Assembly (NCBI GenBank): GCA_036583965.1
Contig: JAZBQD010000014.1
Location: forward strand, 3,176,191-3,240,190
Source of the DNA: Prunella strophiata
Lineage: Eukaryota; Chordata; Aves; Passeriformes; Prunellidae
Reading direction: 5' to 3'
Length of the DNA stretch: 64,000 nt
Below are positions 36,092-47,760 of this stretch, one piece after another. Each line of letters starts with the position of its first letter. Position 1 is the first letter of the stretch. The notes below the pieces were generated by a model. That model was not told where the DNA came from. It worked only from the letters and a program-made list of their open reading frames with translations, and searched no databases. The translations under genes were made by a program, and so were the position numbers.

Positions 36092-36610
36092 GCCGCTGCT
36101 GCTCGGCTCGGGGCTGGGGGCGGGCGGGGGCGGTCCGGCCGCGGTGCCCGCGCCTGTGTGGCGGGGCAGCGGCTGCTCTGCCCGGGCATGGCTCAGCCCG
36201 CGGGATCCCGGCGGACAGGAAGCTTTAAATTATTGTAATTGCCTCTCCGTGCGTGAGTGCCGAGCGGCGGCGGCCGCCGGGGAGCGCGCAGGGGCGAGCG
36301 GGGGGCACCGGGGTGGGGGCACCGGCGGGAGCATCTTTACGTGGTGCTGCGAGGCGACTGCCAAGCTGCTGCCCCAGCAGGAGGGTGGCTCTTCGGAAGG
36401 CTCTCGGTTCGCTCGTTCCGGCTCTTTTGCCCTCAAAAAGAAAGCGGGTCAGGGGGGAAAAGCGAGTTCCCCGTCGGGGTGCGGAGCGCGGCCGCGCTCG
36501 TCCCCGCGGGTCCCCAGGCACTGGCGTTGGGAGCGAGCGCTGCCTTCTCGGAAAAGTTAGGGGACTTTATTCCAGCCCGACTGCGATCCTAGAATAAGCG
36601 GAGCCGCTCG

Positions 36611-36787
36611 CCGGGAGGAACGTGATCGGCTTTTCCCAGGGGATGGCATGCTGCCTCAGCCCTGTACTTTGGTCAAGGGTAGAACCAATAGCGAGCTGTG
36701 GGATTTTGGGTAATAAGTGTGGGAATCTGCAAGAGGAGTAGGTCGAAGAGTGATTTGTTTTCTTACTGCTCATGAATAATGGCCTCG

Positions 36788-36826
<39 letters not shown>

Positions 36827-39800
36827 AAAACAGGCCAACGAAATAGGCACGTGGGAGATTTGTAGGCGTTCAGCATCGCAATCATCATCATCAACAACAG
36901 CAATTCAGTAGGGACGTCCAGGAGGATGGTGTCTGATGAGAACCGTTTTCTCTGAGAGGCTGGTATCACATGCTGGCACAGGTAGCTTTTGCTATCATGG
37001 CTAAAACACTGACCTCTTCTGAAAGGAAAGCCAGCAAGCAACATCCTAAAATTAGGGAGAAAATGTTTTTTGGTTGATTTTTTTTTTTTTTTTTATTTTT
37101 TTATTTAGTAGAGCTGCATTTCACTCCATCTCTGTCAAGGAGTGAAATATTAAGTTTAGTTTAGATTAGGAAAGGAAGTTTGATTCCAGCTGTAGAACTG
37201 TAGGATGATGTATCCTGGCTTTCATCCTTCCAGTTTAGATCCAGCTAGCTGTGCACAGCCTTGCTGAAGTGAGCCACTCAGATTAAAAGGCGACTTCTTA
37301 TAAGGAGCTTGTACAAAGTTTTTCTCATGAGGAGATAGCACAAAGATTTTCATCGAAGTATTTTATCATCTGAAACTTACCTGAAAACAGCTACTTGTAT
37401 CTGCTGCTCTTAATCCTTCCCAGACCTGGAAGATACATTATTGCCTCAGAAATTAATTCTTTGTCCTGCAAGCTGTACCATTTACAGCTATCAAATTGGA
37501 ATTGCAGAGGGAGATATTTTAAATTTAGCTGTAATATCTGTCCAGCTTAGAGCCAGCTTTGTTTTACAAGGCTTCTGCAGCTGAAGAGGGAGAGGCTGGC
37601 ACAATGTGTTGCATCTTGCAAATGGATAGCATGTCTATTCTGACATGATTTGAACATGAAAACCCAATAAACACATGGTCATTATGCATGGAAATCTCAC
37701 AGCAGAGCTTTCTGCTTGCACTTAGACTGTTTTGGTTGAGAGTTACACTACGAGGAGCACAAGACTTGAAAGCTGCAAGTGGCTTGTGTAAACAGATGGA
37801 CATTTGAGATGTATTGATGGCTTCAAGTTAATTCAGTTAACATGTGGGTGCACATGTATTTAATTTAGCCTAGTATAAGTTTTTGTAAGCAATGGAAGCT
37901 CATATGTGCTTTTGAGAAAGAAAGTAGGAGCCTGTGGATTTTGTCTGTAGGTCTTTGAGCTACAGCTGTAGAGGCTCTTAGGGACTGTGACCATCCTGTT
38001 GTCATGAACTCTTAGGCCCAGGTGAGACTTAGCAGATTTTCACTGCAATTCACCGAAGGTAGCTTGCAGATGAATTTTGAAATGGTCAGGTGCCCCGTGC
38101 TGAGAAAACGTAAAAGTGCTTAAACACATCTTCCTGCACTCTTACCGTGCAGGCTGCTTGCCAGAACCAGCTGGGCTGAGCAGCACCACTAAACTGTCAG
38201 CCCTATTGTTTACAAAGGGATCGTTCCCCAGCGCCCAGGGGTGAAGAAACCCAGCAGTTTTCAGTTACTGATGGGGAAAAGGGAGGTTTGTGAGTGGTGG
38301 AGCTCTCACTGCATAAAGCACGGGAGGAGCTGGGACTTGGCATCCCCGGCAGTGCTGCTGCACAGCAGCCTGGGTGCAGGAGCTTTGTTTTTGCCTGCAG
38401 TTCCTACTTACCCTGAGATAAAACACTCTGATGTTGGCATATGATACACCAAAGAAACACAGATCGTTTGTTGAAAAATAAGAACTCTGCAGCATTTAGG
38501 AGAAAGTAAATGAACAGTCCTTCTAAAAATACAGCAGCATGCTAAAATATTGCCAAAGCACTGCTCTGACGCTGTTGTAAGCTGTCATGTTTTTTGACCA
38601 TTATAAATAGATTAGTATTATTGCAAGGATTTTTTTCCTATTAGCAAAGAAGTTTTCTTTTTCCTGTTTTCAACATGAAGATCCTCACATGTTCCCTGAA
38701 GAGGCAGAGCTGTTCTCATACAGAAGGCAGTGGGAATGTTGCTGGTGAGGAAGTGGGCATCTGGACCCCACTGGAATGGCTCTCTTTAAGCCTTTAAGTC
38801 TGCTGTACTGTAAGTTCAGGATTTTTTTTTTGCAATTTGTTTTGCTTAAATCCTCCATATCTTCAGGATGTTAGATACAGTCCAGTTAATCACTTAGGAT
38901 ATCTTGTATAGTCAAGTTCAGACCCAAATTTGGTTTGAAACAGGAACGAGCTCCTTTCCAGCAGCACTGAAGCTCTGGGGGCTTTGGAGAGTTTTCCTTC
39001 TATTTCATGTTGTGACCAGACCCAAAGTAAATCTCCTTCCAGGCTTGTGACCAAGCAGTAGGGCTAGGGAAATTGGCAGCCGGATCTGCTTCTTTTTGGG
39101 AAATTTGCTAGCAGACAACAACATTCAGGGCAAGAGCAGAGCATTGGGCTTGCATTCTGCTGCTGGTCGTGCTGCACTTCCACCCTCTTTGGGCACTCTG
39201 TGGAGAGCAAAGGCAGCATGTAAAGTGGATTTCCAGTGATTTATGCCCAGTGGAGTCCACATGGTGCTGGCTGCACTATGGACACCCTGGATGAGTGTCT
39301 GAGGATCACTCTTGCAGTGCTTTCCCCGGGTCTCTGGCCTCTTCAGGCTCGTGGTGGATGCACAGGGACATGCACAGCACACTCTGTGTATGTAAAGTGC
39401 ATTTTCTCAACAAGTTTTTTATTGCTTACAGAGCACTCATCCTTTTTGGCTGCACAGGTTTCTGGGTGAGGAGACCATACACTTCATGACAGCCTGAGGA
39501 GGGTCTCCTGTAATATTTCTGACAGCTTTATTTTCTGTCTCCTCCAGCCTCTTTCTTTTCCTTTGAGCTGCAAGTGTAGATTGAAGCACAGGTAATACAT
39601 AAGAGGATCCTTTAATATTGGCTATTTTCGGAGGCACAAAGGACAATTACTTTCTCTTCCTACTAACCTCCTGCTGGCTTACTAGCTGCTTGGGAGGCTA
39701 GTGATTTTAAGAATACCACTTTACCCAGTGCATCAAATACAGAGCAAATCTTTGCTCACCAAGATCCCGGTTCCTACAGCCCGTGGTAACACCAAAAATT

Positions 39801-42800
39801 GAACTTGAGTGGCCCAGAGCGCCAGCCCCTACTGTGAAGACTCATACAACCATCAGCACTTTTGAGAGTTAAATTTGATCCATTGGCCCTGAGCTGTGCT
39901 GACAATTGCCAGCTAAAAGACCTTTCAGTGAATTGTCCTTTAATAGAACTCTTCCCCTCCCCCCATTCCCATTTCCTGTTGTTCTTTTAAATAAAAAGAA
40001 ATCCTGGTGACAAAGCTAAAGTGTATTCTGTCATTATTGTTTGAAGAATAAAGTATTTGTCTATATTTCAAGGAAATTAATTGCCTGAGAAGTGCAGGTC
40101 AGAGTTATTTTACAAGGATAGTATTCTTCACTACTGCAAAATCTCAAGGAAAAATCCTCACACTCTTTAAATGATATATTTTTGTACTAGTTTTTTGATC
40201 CTTTGAATGATTACAGTTAAAATACATGGGAAAGTCAGTGGTGTTTTAGTGCTGCACTGGTCTGAGAAAGGACACTGAGCTCTTAGACCAGTCTGTTCTG
40301 GTTTGTGAGCATGTCCTGAGAGAAACTGAGCAGGCTCAGTGGGCCTGTGCAATGTGATGACATTTTGTAGCTTCTGCAAGGAGCAGAGTTTTACAGAAGG
40401 GGAGCCAAATAAGACCTTATCTCGTGGAGGAGTGATTTCCATTGTTGTCTCCTGGAAGGGTAATCCAGGTTTTCCTTGAAATGAGTCTGAAAGGTTTTGG
40501 GAATGCTCGTGCCCAACTCAGCAGGCTTAGATTTGCCCTGTGTACACAGAGCTTGGCTTTACCAGTCCAAGCCTAGTGGGATGTGCAAGGCATAACTGGA
40601 GCATTACTAAGGTCTACTAAGCATTATTTAAGGTCTTACTACTGCTCTCAGTGGCAGTGATTTTAGCTGTTGCATTTAATTTAATTTAATCCCAGACTCT
40701 CAGCACTGGTTTTTGGGTTAGGCAGGTTAGAAGGATGGCTGGGACAGCCTGATGGGATAGGGTGAAATTTCCAGCTCATAGCTGAGCTCCTCCTCCTTTA
40801 AGTTGCTTTGCCCGTGTTTTGGAGGAGAGGGGACAAAATTCAGTTGAGCTTGCTCTGCTCAGAAGCTTTGAAACAGATGTAAATATGGCTTGCAGTATCT
40901 TCAATTTCTACAGGGAGTAAGTGAACAAAACAGGTTTAAATTAAACTGAGTGCCATATTGTGGCTTGTAGCAGTCAGTCTAAAGATACATTTAATTAAAG
41001 TGGTTCAATTTCTGAGCTAGGACTGTGGAGTCTACCTCTTACACTGCTATAAAATCCTTGTGTATGAGCAAGCTTTCAGTGTAATGAGAAAGGCTGGGGG
41101 ACACACTTGTGATCCTCAGCTAACCAATTAAATATTTACTTAATAAGGATCTAGAAGTTAATTTTGCAGTCCATTTTTTTTTTTTTTTTTTTTTTTTTTT
41201 AATGAAAGCAAAATACCTATTATATGGCTAAGTCAGTGCCTTTAGTCAGTGAATAGAAAAGTTGCTTTTCTTAGCTGGGAACACCATTTTAATGCCACAG
41301 CCAACCTTCTAGCAGGAGATTAGTCCTAATAGACCAGGTTTATACTGAAAAAGATTCAGAAACCATTAGAGAAGAGAATTAGAAAATGATAGAAAATGAA
41401 TGGTTTTCGAGTGATTTCAGAACAGATTGAATTAAAGCCAGATACTTCTGTATGAAAGAATTTTTTTAGTGAAACAGAGAAAGTGCCTATTCTGTGACAG
41501 TGATTATTCCCCCAAATCACACCCTGGTGGAGTCTCCTCCACTGACTCTGGAAGGAGCCTGGGGACATTGGGGTGCCCAGGGAAAGGAGCTGTTGTGGCA
41601 CTCTGTGTGCCGTCCCTGTGTGGCATCCAGGAACATACAACTGTCTTTTCACTGAGATGAGCTTCCTCCTTGTGCTGTGGCATCAAAGATCATGCTACTC
41701 ACGTTGATATATAGGCAAGGGCATAAATAATAGCAAGAAATGCAGTGTATGTGTCAATTCCACTTCTGTTTAATAACAAATTGAACACACCTGCCAGGAA
41801 GCCATGCAAAATATATAATAAGTGTATTAAGTCACAGAAAAGGGAATGTGTTAATGCAATATTCTGCTTTGCAAAGTTCAGATCTGGAAGAAGAGTCTAT
41901 TCAGTAGGAGATACTGTGCTCTTTTCTGTGCTTCAGGTTGGTTTGATACCTGCAGTTGTGTGCAGGCAGCTGCCAGGAGCAGGGCAGGAGGATTGCTCTG
42001 ATTCCTGGGGTGGGGGTTTGTTTGGTGGTACTGTGGTGCACCAAGCACGCTGTGGTTGAGGTTTACAAATTAATGAATTAATTTTGGCAATTAATTAATT
42101 CAGGTTTGGGAGTCACACACAGGTTACTCAGTCAGTGTGTGCACAGGTAGGGTCAGCATTGAGTTCTTGATGGAACTTGTTGCTGAGATCGTTTAGTCAG
42201 AACAGACAGGGCTGGGACAGAAACAGTGAAGTTTCTGCAAAGCAGTTTCCAATTGAAACCTGAAATTATCTGTAGTGAGGCATTCCCATGAACAGGGTTG
42301 CCATAGGTAAGCAGCAGTTTGCACAGGGTGATGGAAGTTCTGCCACTGTAGAGGAGCAATATTAATTCTCATGAGAGGTACAAATGAGGAAATGCTGATG
42401 AGTGTGTACCAATGTATGTGTGAGTGCAGTGCTTCTGAAAGGCAGCTGGCAGTTCTGGAAGCTGGCTCTTTGCCAGCAAAGTGCCATGGAGGAGAGCAGC
42501 CCAAAGTGTGCAGGGATCCCCTGGGTGTGTTCTGTGGGCAGGGCTGAGGATGGGGCTCAGCTCTGCAGCCCCTTGAGGCCCCCTCAGTACAATGTGTGCA
42601 GGGGATTCTCCAAGCACGTGCCCAGCAGGTGCCCAGCACGTGTCAAACCTGTGCTTGGGTACTTCCCGTGGGTGCTTGCCTCCCAGCCCAGTCACCAGAT
42701 GCCATTAGAGCAGTTTCTCACTCTGTGTAGGACAGAATGAGAATCTCTGTGAATGAGAGCAGTGTGTGTTTCCATGAGGAGCCCTGGAGGGGAGGGAAGC

Positions 42801-43794
42801 ACCTCCTAGCACCTTCTACAGATGTCCCACTGTTCTTTTAATAACTCATGCACTGTGCTGGCACAGAAAGGGGCTCCTAGGGAGAGGTAACAAGCTGAAA
42901 TGGGGTAGAAAATGGAGAAACCAACAGATTCTAATCCTTGAAGTGGATTGGAGGTAAAGGTGTGGGTCCCGTGGTGTGAACAGCAGCAGTAGTTGCAGAC
43001 CCAAGCTCCTCTGCCATGCATGCAAACACAGCAGAAAGAAGAAGCTGTAAGAGGCAAGATGGAAGAAAAATGCTGTTGCACAACAGTGGAAGGTTTTAAG
43101 AATGCGAGATTTTCCTTCTTGCTCTGCTTAGTTTTAAATTCTGTGCTTTGACATGTGAGAAAAAGGGAAATATGCACATGTGTAACAGCACAGTTTTCTG
43201 TAATTATTTTTATCTCAGCACCTGAGTGTGAGTTGTAAAGGTGTGCTTTATGGCTCTGTTGAAGAACAATATTTAAGTATAGGCTTAGCTTTAGAAAATC
43301 ACTTAAATTAAGCAAAATATGAGTTTACACAAGTGTGGTGTTAGTTAGATAAATGAGATTTCAATGCAGCTAAGTCCCATTTTTTAAGATTGTGCAGACA
43401 GTGCCCCATTGATCTTCAGGGTGATTTAGGTGCCTAACATTCGTTCTAACAAAGGGGAAAAGAAAAAAGTTCATTTCCTAAGTTACCTGTGTTGTTAAAC
43501 ATTGTTCAGAAAAGCTGCAGGGACTGTGAGAGGTGTCTTCCAGCACCTCCAGTGACTGCAGGATTTGCATGGATCCCAGCTCTAAGGAGTAATACTAAGG
43601 ACATTGTAAATTTTTAATAATAGTAGCAGAGATTGGGTTCTCTAGGTCCTTCTGCAGTTTTGTTTTCTTTTGGATCTCTGGGGATGTTGGCCAGGGGGGA
43701 CCACAGGAGGCCACCTGCATGGGCAAGGCCAGTGCCAGCAGCAGACTGGGGCAGTCATGGTTCCATATAGTTGAGGCTTGAAAACCTTCAGGAT
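36611..43794. other. Unique sequence, probably intron downstream of the CpG island
   Basis: Poly(T) tracts at 36791-36819 (29 T), 37078-37094 and 41174-41200 (27 T). There is no recognised transposon, RNA gene or splice-flanked exon. Short open frames such as 41745-42059 and 42193-42740 have no recognisable domains and overlap on both strands. If the plus-strand donor at 35880 is real, this would be first-intron sequence. Confidence 0.4.
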
Positions 43795-44563
43795 GGAGGT
43801 TTGTTTAGAGTTGTTTTAGGGTTTGTTTGAGTTTTCTTGGTTTTTGTTGGACTTGTTTTTATTTAGGGTTGGTTTAGGGTTTGTTAGGGTTGTTTTGGTA
43901 TTTGTTGGACTTTTTATTTAGGGTTGGTTTAGCGTTTGTTAGGGTTGTTCTGGTTTTTGTTGGAGTTGTTTTTATTTAGGGTTGGTTTAGGGTTTGTTAA
44001 GGTTGTTTTGGTAGGTTGTATTTGTTTAGTTATTTAGGGTTGGTTTAGGGTTTGTTAGGGTTGTTTTGGTTTTTGTTGGACTTGTTTTTATTTAGGGTTG
44101 GTTTAGGGTTTGGTAGTGTTGTTTTGGGTTTTGTTGGAGTTGTTTTTATTTAGGGTTTGTTAGGGTTTGTTAGGGATGTTTTGGTTTTTGTTGGAGTTGT
44201 TTTTATTTAGGGTTGGTTTAGGGTTTGTTAAGGTTGTTTTGGTAGGTTGTATTTGTTTAGTTATTTAGGGTTGGTTTAGGGTTTGTTAGGGTTTGTTAGG
44301 GATGTTTTGGTTTTTGTTGGAGTTGTTTTTATTTAGGGTTGGTTTAGGGTTTGGTAGGGTTGTTTTGGTAGGTTGTATTTGTTTAGTTATTTAGGGTTGG
44401 TTTAGGGTTTGTTAGGGTTGTTTTGGTAGGTTGTATTTGTTTAGTTATTTAGGGTTGGTTTAGGGTTTGTTAGGGTTGTTTTGGTTTTTGTTGGACTTGT
44501 TTTTATTTAGGGTTGGTTTAGGGTTGGTTTAGGGTTGTTAGGGTTGTTTTGGTAGGTTGTATT
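43795..44563 (+). repeat. TTTAGGG-rich minisatellite, about 12-13 units of 58 bp
   Basis: The core ATTTAGGGTTGGTTTAGGG plus TTTGTTAGGGTTGTTTTGG recurs about every 58 bases. Cores lie near 43861, 43917, 43974, 44034, 44092, 44208, 44267, 44331, 44389, 44447 and 44505, with a variant core near 44150. Two linker types alternate irregularly: type A is TTTTTGTTGGA(C/G)TTGTTTTT and type B is TAGGTTGTATTTGTTTAGTT. Many units hold two or three TTAGGG-like hexamers, so the array looks like a degenerate interstitial telomere-like repeat, but it is not a run of telomere hexamers. The first unit (from 43801) is decayed. Confidence 0.93.
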
Positions 44564-47379
44564 TCCCTGATTATATTTCAGTTTGTGTTACACTCTTGTT
44601 AAGAACATCTGAGCATCATGGGCCTGGTTTTGTACCTGCTGCTGTCAGGGCAGAATTTGCTATTTGTTTTAGCCTATTGATGCTAAAACCTTGAGGTGGT
44701 GAGCCTGTGGTTAGCCACTTGAGTGTGCATCCACATGGGACTTTGAAAAGTGCAAAAAGAAGTTCAGCAGTTGGTGTTCAGTGATGTTCTGTGGGCTTGG
44801 AGCACAGCTGTTTCCAAATCCAGCTGTTTCATGTAAAAAAGTAGCAAAAGACTTTAAAAAAATCTGACTGAACCATTGAGTGTTTTGCTATTAGCCTCCT
44901 TTATTTAGCAGGACAAGGTTTTGCCTCTCTCAGGCTGCTCAGAAAGCGTGGAGCCTTTTCAGTGTCCTAATAGGCTTTGGTTCAGCCCCTTGTACAGTTT
45001 CCCATGTTGAGCTTTTGTTTGTTCCAGCTCCAGCTCAGGAGAGCAATGAGTGGGGTGTTTCTGTGGAGCTGTGGACTTCTTTGTATTGACTCAAACACAC
45101 AGTGCAAAGAAAATGGGGATGTGTGTCGGGAGGCAAATGAAAGCATATTGTTTTTTATAAAGTGTCACCTGCAGTGCACTTCTAAATAAACCTCTGTATG
45201 GCCAAGGATGGGTTTTTTTTTCCCTTGAAAGACACTATCTCCTTCTTCTAAACATTTGCACAGCAAAGTAATGCATTATTGCATTTTCATAAATAATTGA
45301 AAAGCAACTTAAAAGAAAGTAGGCCAGCAGAAAAAAAAAAAGAGAAAGTGTCTGTTTCAAATTTGAAAGAAGAAAAATATGTTTCCTTCTTGATAGCAAG
45401 TCAGTTAAATGTTATTAAATCCCATTTTCCCACCCTGACATGACCAAAGACAAATCTGAAAATTGACAGTTTCATTTGAAAGAGAGAGAAATGATGGGGG
45501 AAAAGGTTTTGAAACGCTGAGTTTGGTTTGGATTGTTTCTCCTTTTTTGTTTTTTTTTTTTTTTTTCCTTCTTTTTTTAAATCCTCCCCATAAGAAAGGA
45601 ATTGTGACCCCTTATCAGTTTGCAAGTCATTGAGGAGGAAGTCTGTGGAGGTCTGGGTGCCATTTGCCATGCTGGGCTGTAATAATGCAAGTTATTTTAG
45701 AACTGTGCATACGTTAGTGTTCTGGCGCAGCATGATACAATAATGTGTGAAAAAGCATAAGATCACACCTTGGTGAAACTTGCAGATTTCCTGCATAATC
45801 CGACAGTGAGCTCTTGTCAGGTTTTGACTATATGTAAAGTGAGAAGAAAGTTTCCAGAAGCAAAGCCTTGGATGCATTTGGAATGGCTGGGTGGGGATTC
45901 TGGCCCTGCCTGCTCCCCCTCTGAGCACTTCAGCCCTACCAAAGCAGCCTGCAGGTCTCCTCTGGTGCTGAGATCTGGCCAAAGCTCCAAGCCCTTTAAT
46001 TTTACTCTTGAAGCTCTTTGAGTAGATAATTCCTTAGAAGCCATCAATGGCACGATCAGATTTCTGTACCATGCAGTGGGATGGATCTGGTGACACAGCC
46101 AGATGTTGCCTGTGGGCATGGTTCATGGCCATGGCTCTCTTCACTGCTCTGTGGGCACGTTGGTGCCAGGCTGGTGAGGCTGAGGGAAGATGGACAGATG
46201 GGAAGTGGCAATATTCAATTTCTATTGCTCTCCATGCGAGATGAGGACCAGCAGGGTCTGTGCCTGGGCCCTGGTTTTTTGCTGTACCAGAGGTTAGAGG
46301 GAATTGCTGGGAATTAGAGGGAATTGTCCTTCCATCAAGCAGGAGGCCTGACCAGTGAGTCCCAGCAGTGCCTTTTCTGGCATGGGGAATCAACAGATCA
46401 GTGATTGCCTGTATTAATGTGTTCTTTAATATGCTTTAAGGATTAGAGTTGTTCAAAGAGTCTGCCCCAGTGAAAATAAGCTTCATGCAACTGATCTGTC
46501 CTCCAGAGCAAAAAATGTGCATTCTCTCCTGCTTTCCTCCCAGCTTTACTCTGTCTCCTTTCATTTTTTATAACCAGTGAGGCTGTGTTTCAAGTCCCTG
46601 CCCACCGTTTCCAAAACGTGTGATATATTTGTTAAGGATCTGGAATTTGGGATGCTTCGATATAACTTTGTGTAGGTTTTGTAGAAACACCTGACATGTG
46701 TGTTTAGTTCCTAAACACCTTCTGTGCTTGATTTATCCTCACAGGTTGTCAAGGTATTCAGATGACCTGAAACTGAGGAAGTGAGAGGGAGCTCAGCTGG
46801 CAAAAGTCTGACATTGAGTCTGACTGCGGCTCAAATTTGTTTTGCAGAGTTGAGCCCAGGCTGCGTAGGCGGTGCAGAAAGCCTTCCTCACTTCACCATT
46901 GTATCCAAAAAGCTCAGAGCAGCATGGGTTTCTTGCAGGTGATGAATAACCTAGTTAGCTCACATTGATTCCATCGGGTGACAGTTCTCCTCGGAGGAGG
47001 CTCGGGGGGAATTTGTGAGCCTGGCTTTATTGGTGGGGAAGCTGTGGTGGGAGGTCCTCTTTGGGAGGTTCTTTGGGGGTCCCCTCAGGCAGGGAGGACC
47101 ATGACAGGGATGCACAAGCTGCTTTTTTACATTTGCCACTGCTGTTGGCCATGGCTCAGCAGCTTGGCTTCAGAACTTTTACCCTCACTGGGTATGTTTT
47201 TAAGGTCCTGTGATCACCAGCACATCTTGAGGTTAGATATATGGAGGATGCTCACAAACCAGAGTCCCTGTCTGTTGTCACAGAACTTCCTTCCCTTTGG
47301 CTGGCCTGACAGTGTCACCTGGGGTGAAAGGCCAGTCCTGTGTGTCCTGGGAGGTGTCTTGTCTAGGCTGAAGGAGGGC
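44564..47379. other. Unique sequence
   Basis: A poly(T) tract lies at 45550-45566. A small local duplication TTAGAGGGAATTG lies twice near 46293-46324. No gene or transposon was supported. Confidence 0.42.
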
Positions 47380-47760
47380 TTTCTGGGCAGAAGACAGTCA
47401 GTGCTGTTGATGCAGCACAGTGTGCATCACTGTTTGTGTTATTACTGTTTTACATTTGTATTTGTGAGAGGAGCATATTGATGACTGTGTGTTAAAACTC
47501 TGTCTTTTAGTGCCTCGCTTTCCTCCCGAAAAAGGAAGAAAGCTACATTCTTACTTGGAAAAACACAGAATTACACTGGAGCTGTGCTCATACATGATCA
47601 AATGCAGGCAGATTAGGGCACGGTGTATAAATTGCCTTCGTGTTGGTTGGGTTAGCAGCTGTCAAATAAGTGATTACAGGCGTTGGCATGGCTTTGCTTC
47701 CCATAATCGCTGTGAAACAGGGATGGAAATGTAACAGATGCCATTTAATATGGACCAGCA
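47380..47760. promoter_or_regulatory. Weak candidate conserved non-coding element
   Basis: Non-repetitive sequence with balanced composition and scattered CpGs, including CTCGCTTTCCTCCCG and GGGCACGGTGTATAAATTGCC near 47616, which includes a TATAAA-like motif. There is no recognised repeat. The open frames across it (for example 47489-47734) have no known domain. It is listed because its texture differs from the flanks; conservation is unproven. Confidence 0.22.

Larger units (their letters stand above)
34070..36610. promoter_or_regulatory. CpG island, likely promoter, possibly divergent
   Basis: A 2.5-kb stretch of very high GC and dense CpG with sharp edges against AT-rich DNA on both sides, by far the strongest in the window. 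It contains GC boxes and an absence of stop codons typical of CpG islands. Candidate splice donors point leftwards on the minus strand (35374) and rightwards on the plus strand (35880), so the island could drive two divergent transcripts. It also carries a 78-bp tandem array and duplicated blocks, described separately. The gene could not be named. Confidence 0.85.

Noticed and set aside
43795..44563. True telomere end or simple interstitial telomere
   Set aside because: The array is built of 58-base units with long non-telomeric linkers, not of uninterrupted TTAGGG hexamers.
46978..47481. 167-codon plus-strand open frame
   Set aside because: No domain similarity recognised, no exon signals, and hydrophobic/Trp-rich residues consistent with chance translation.
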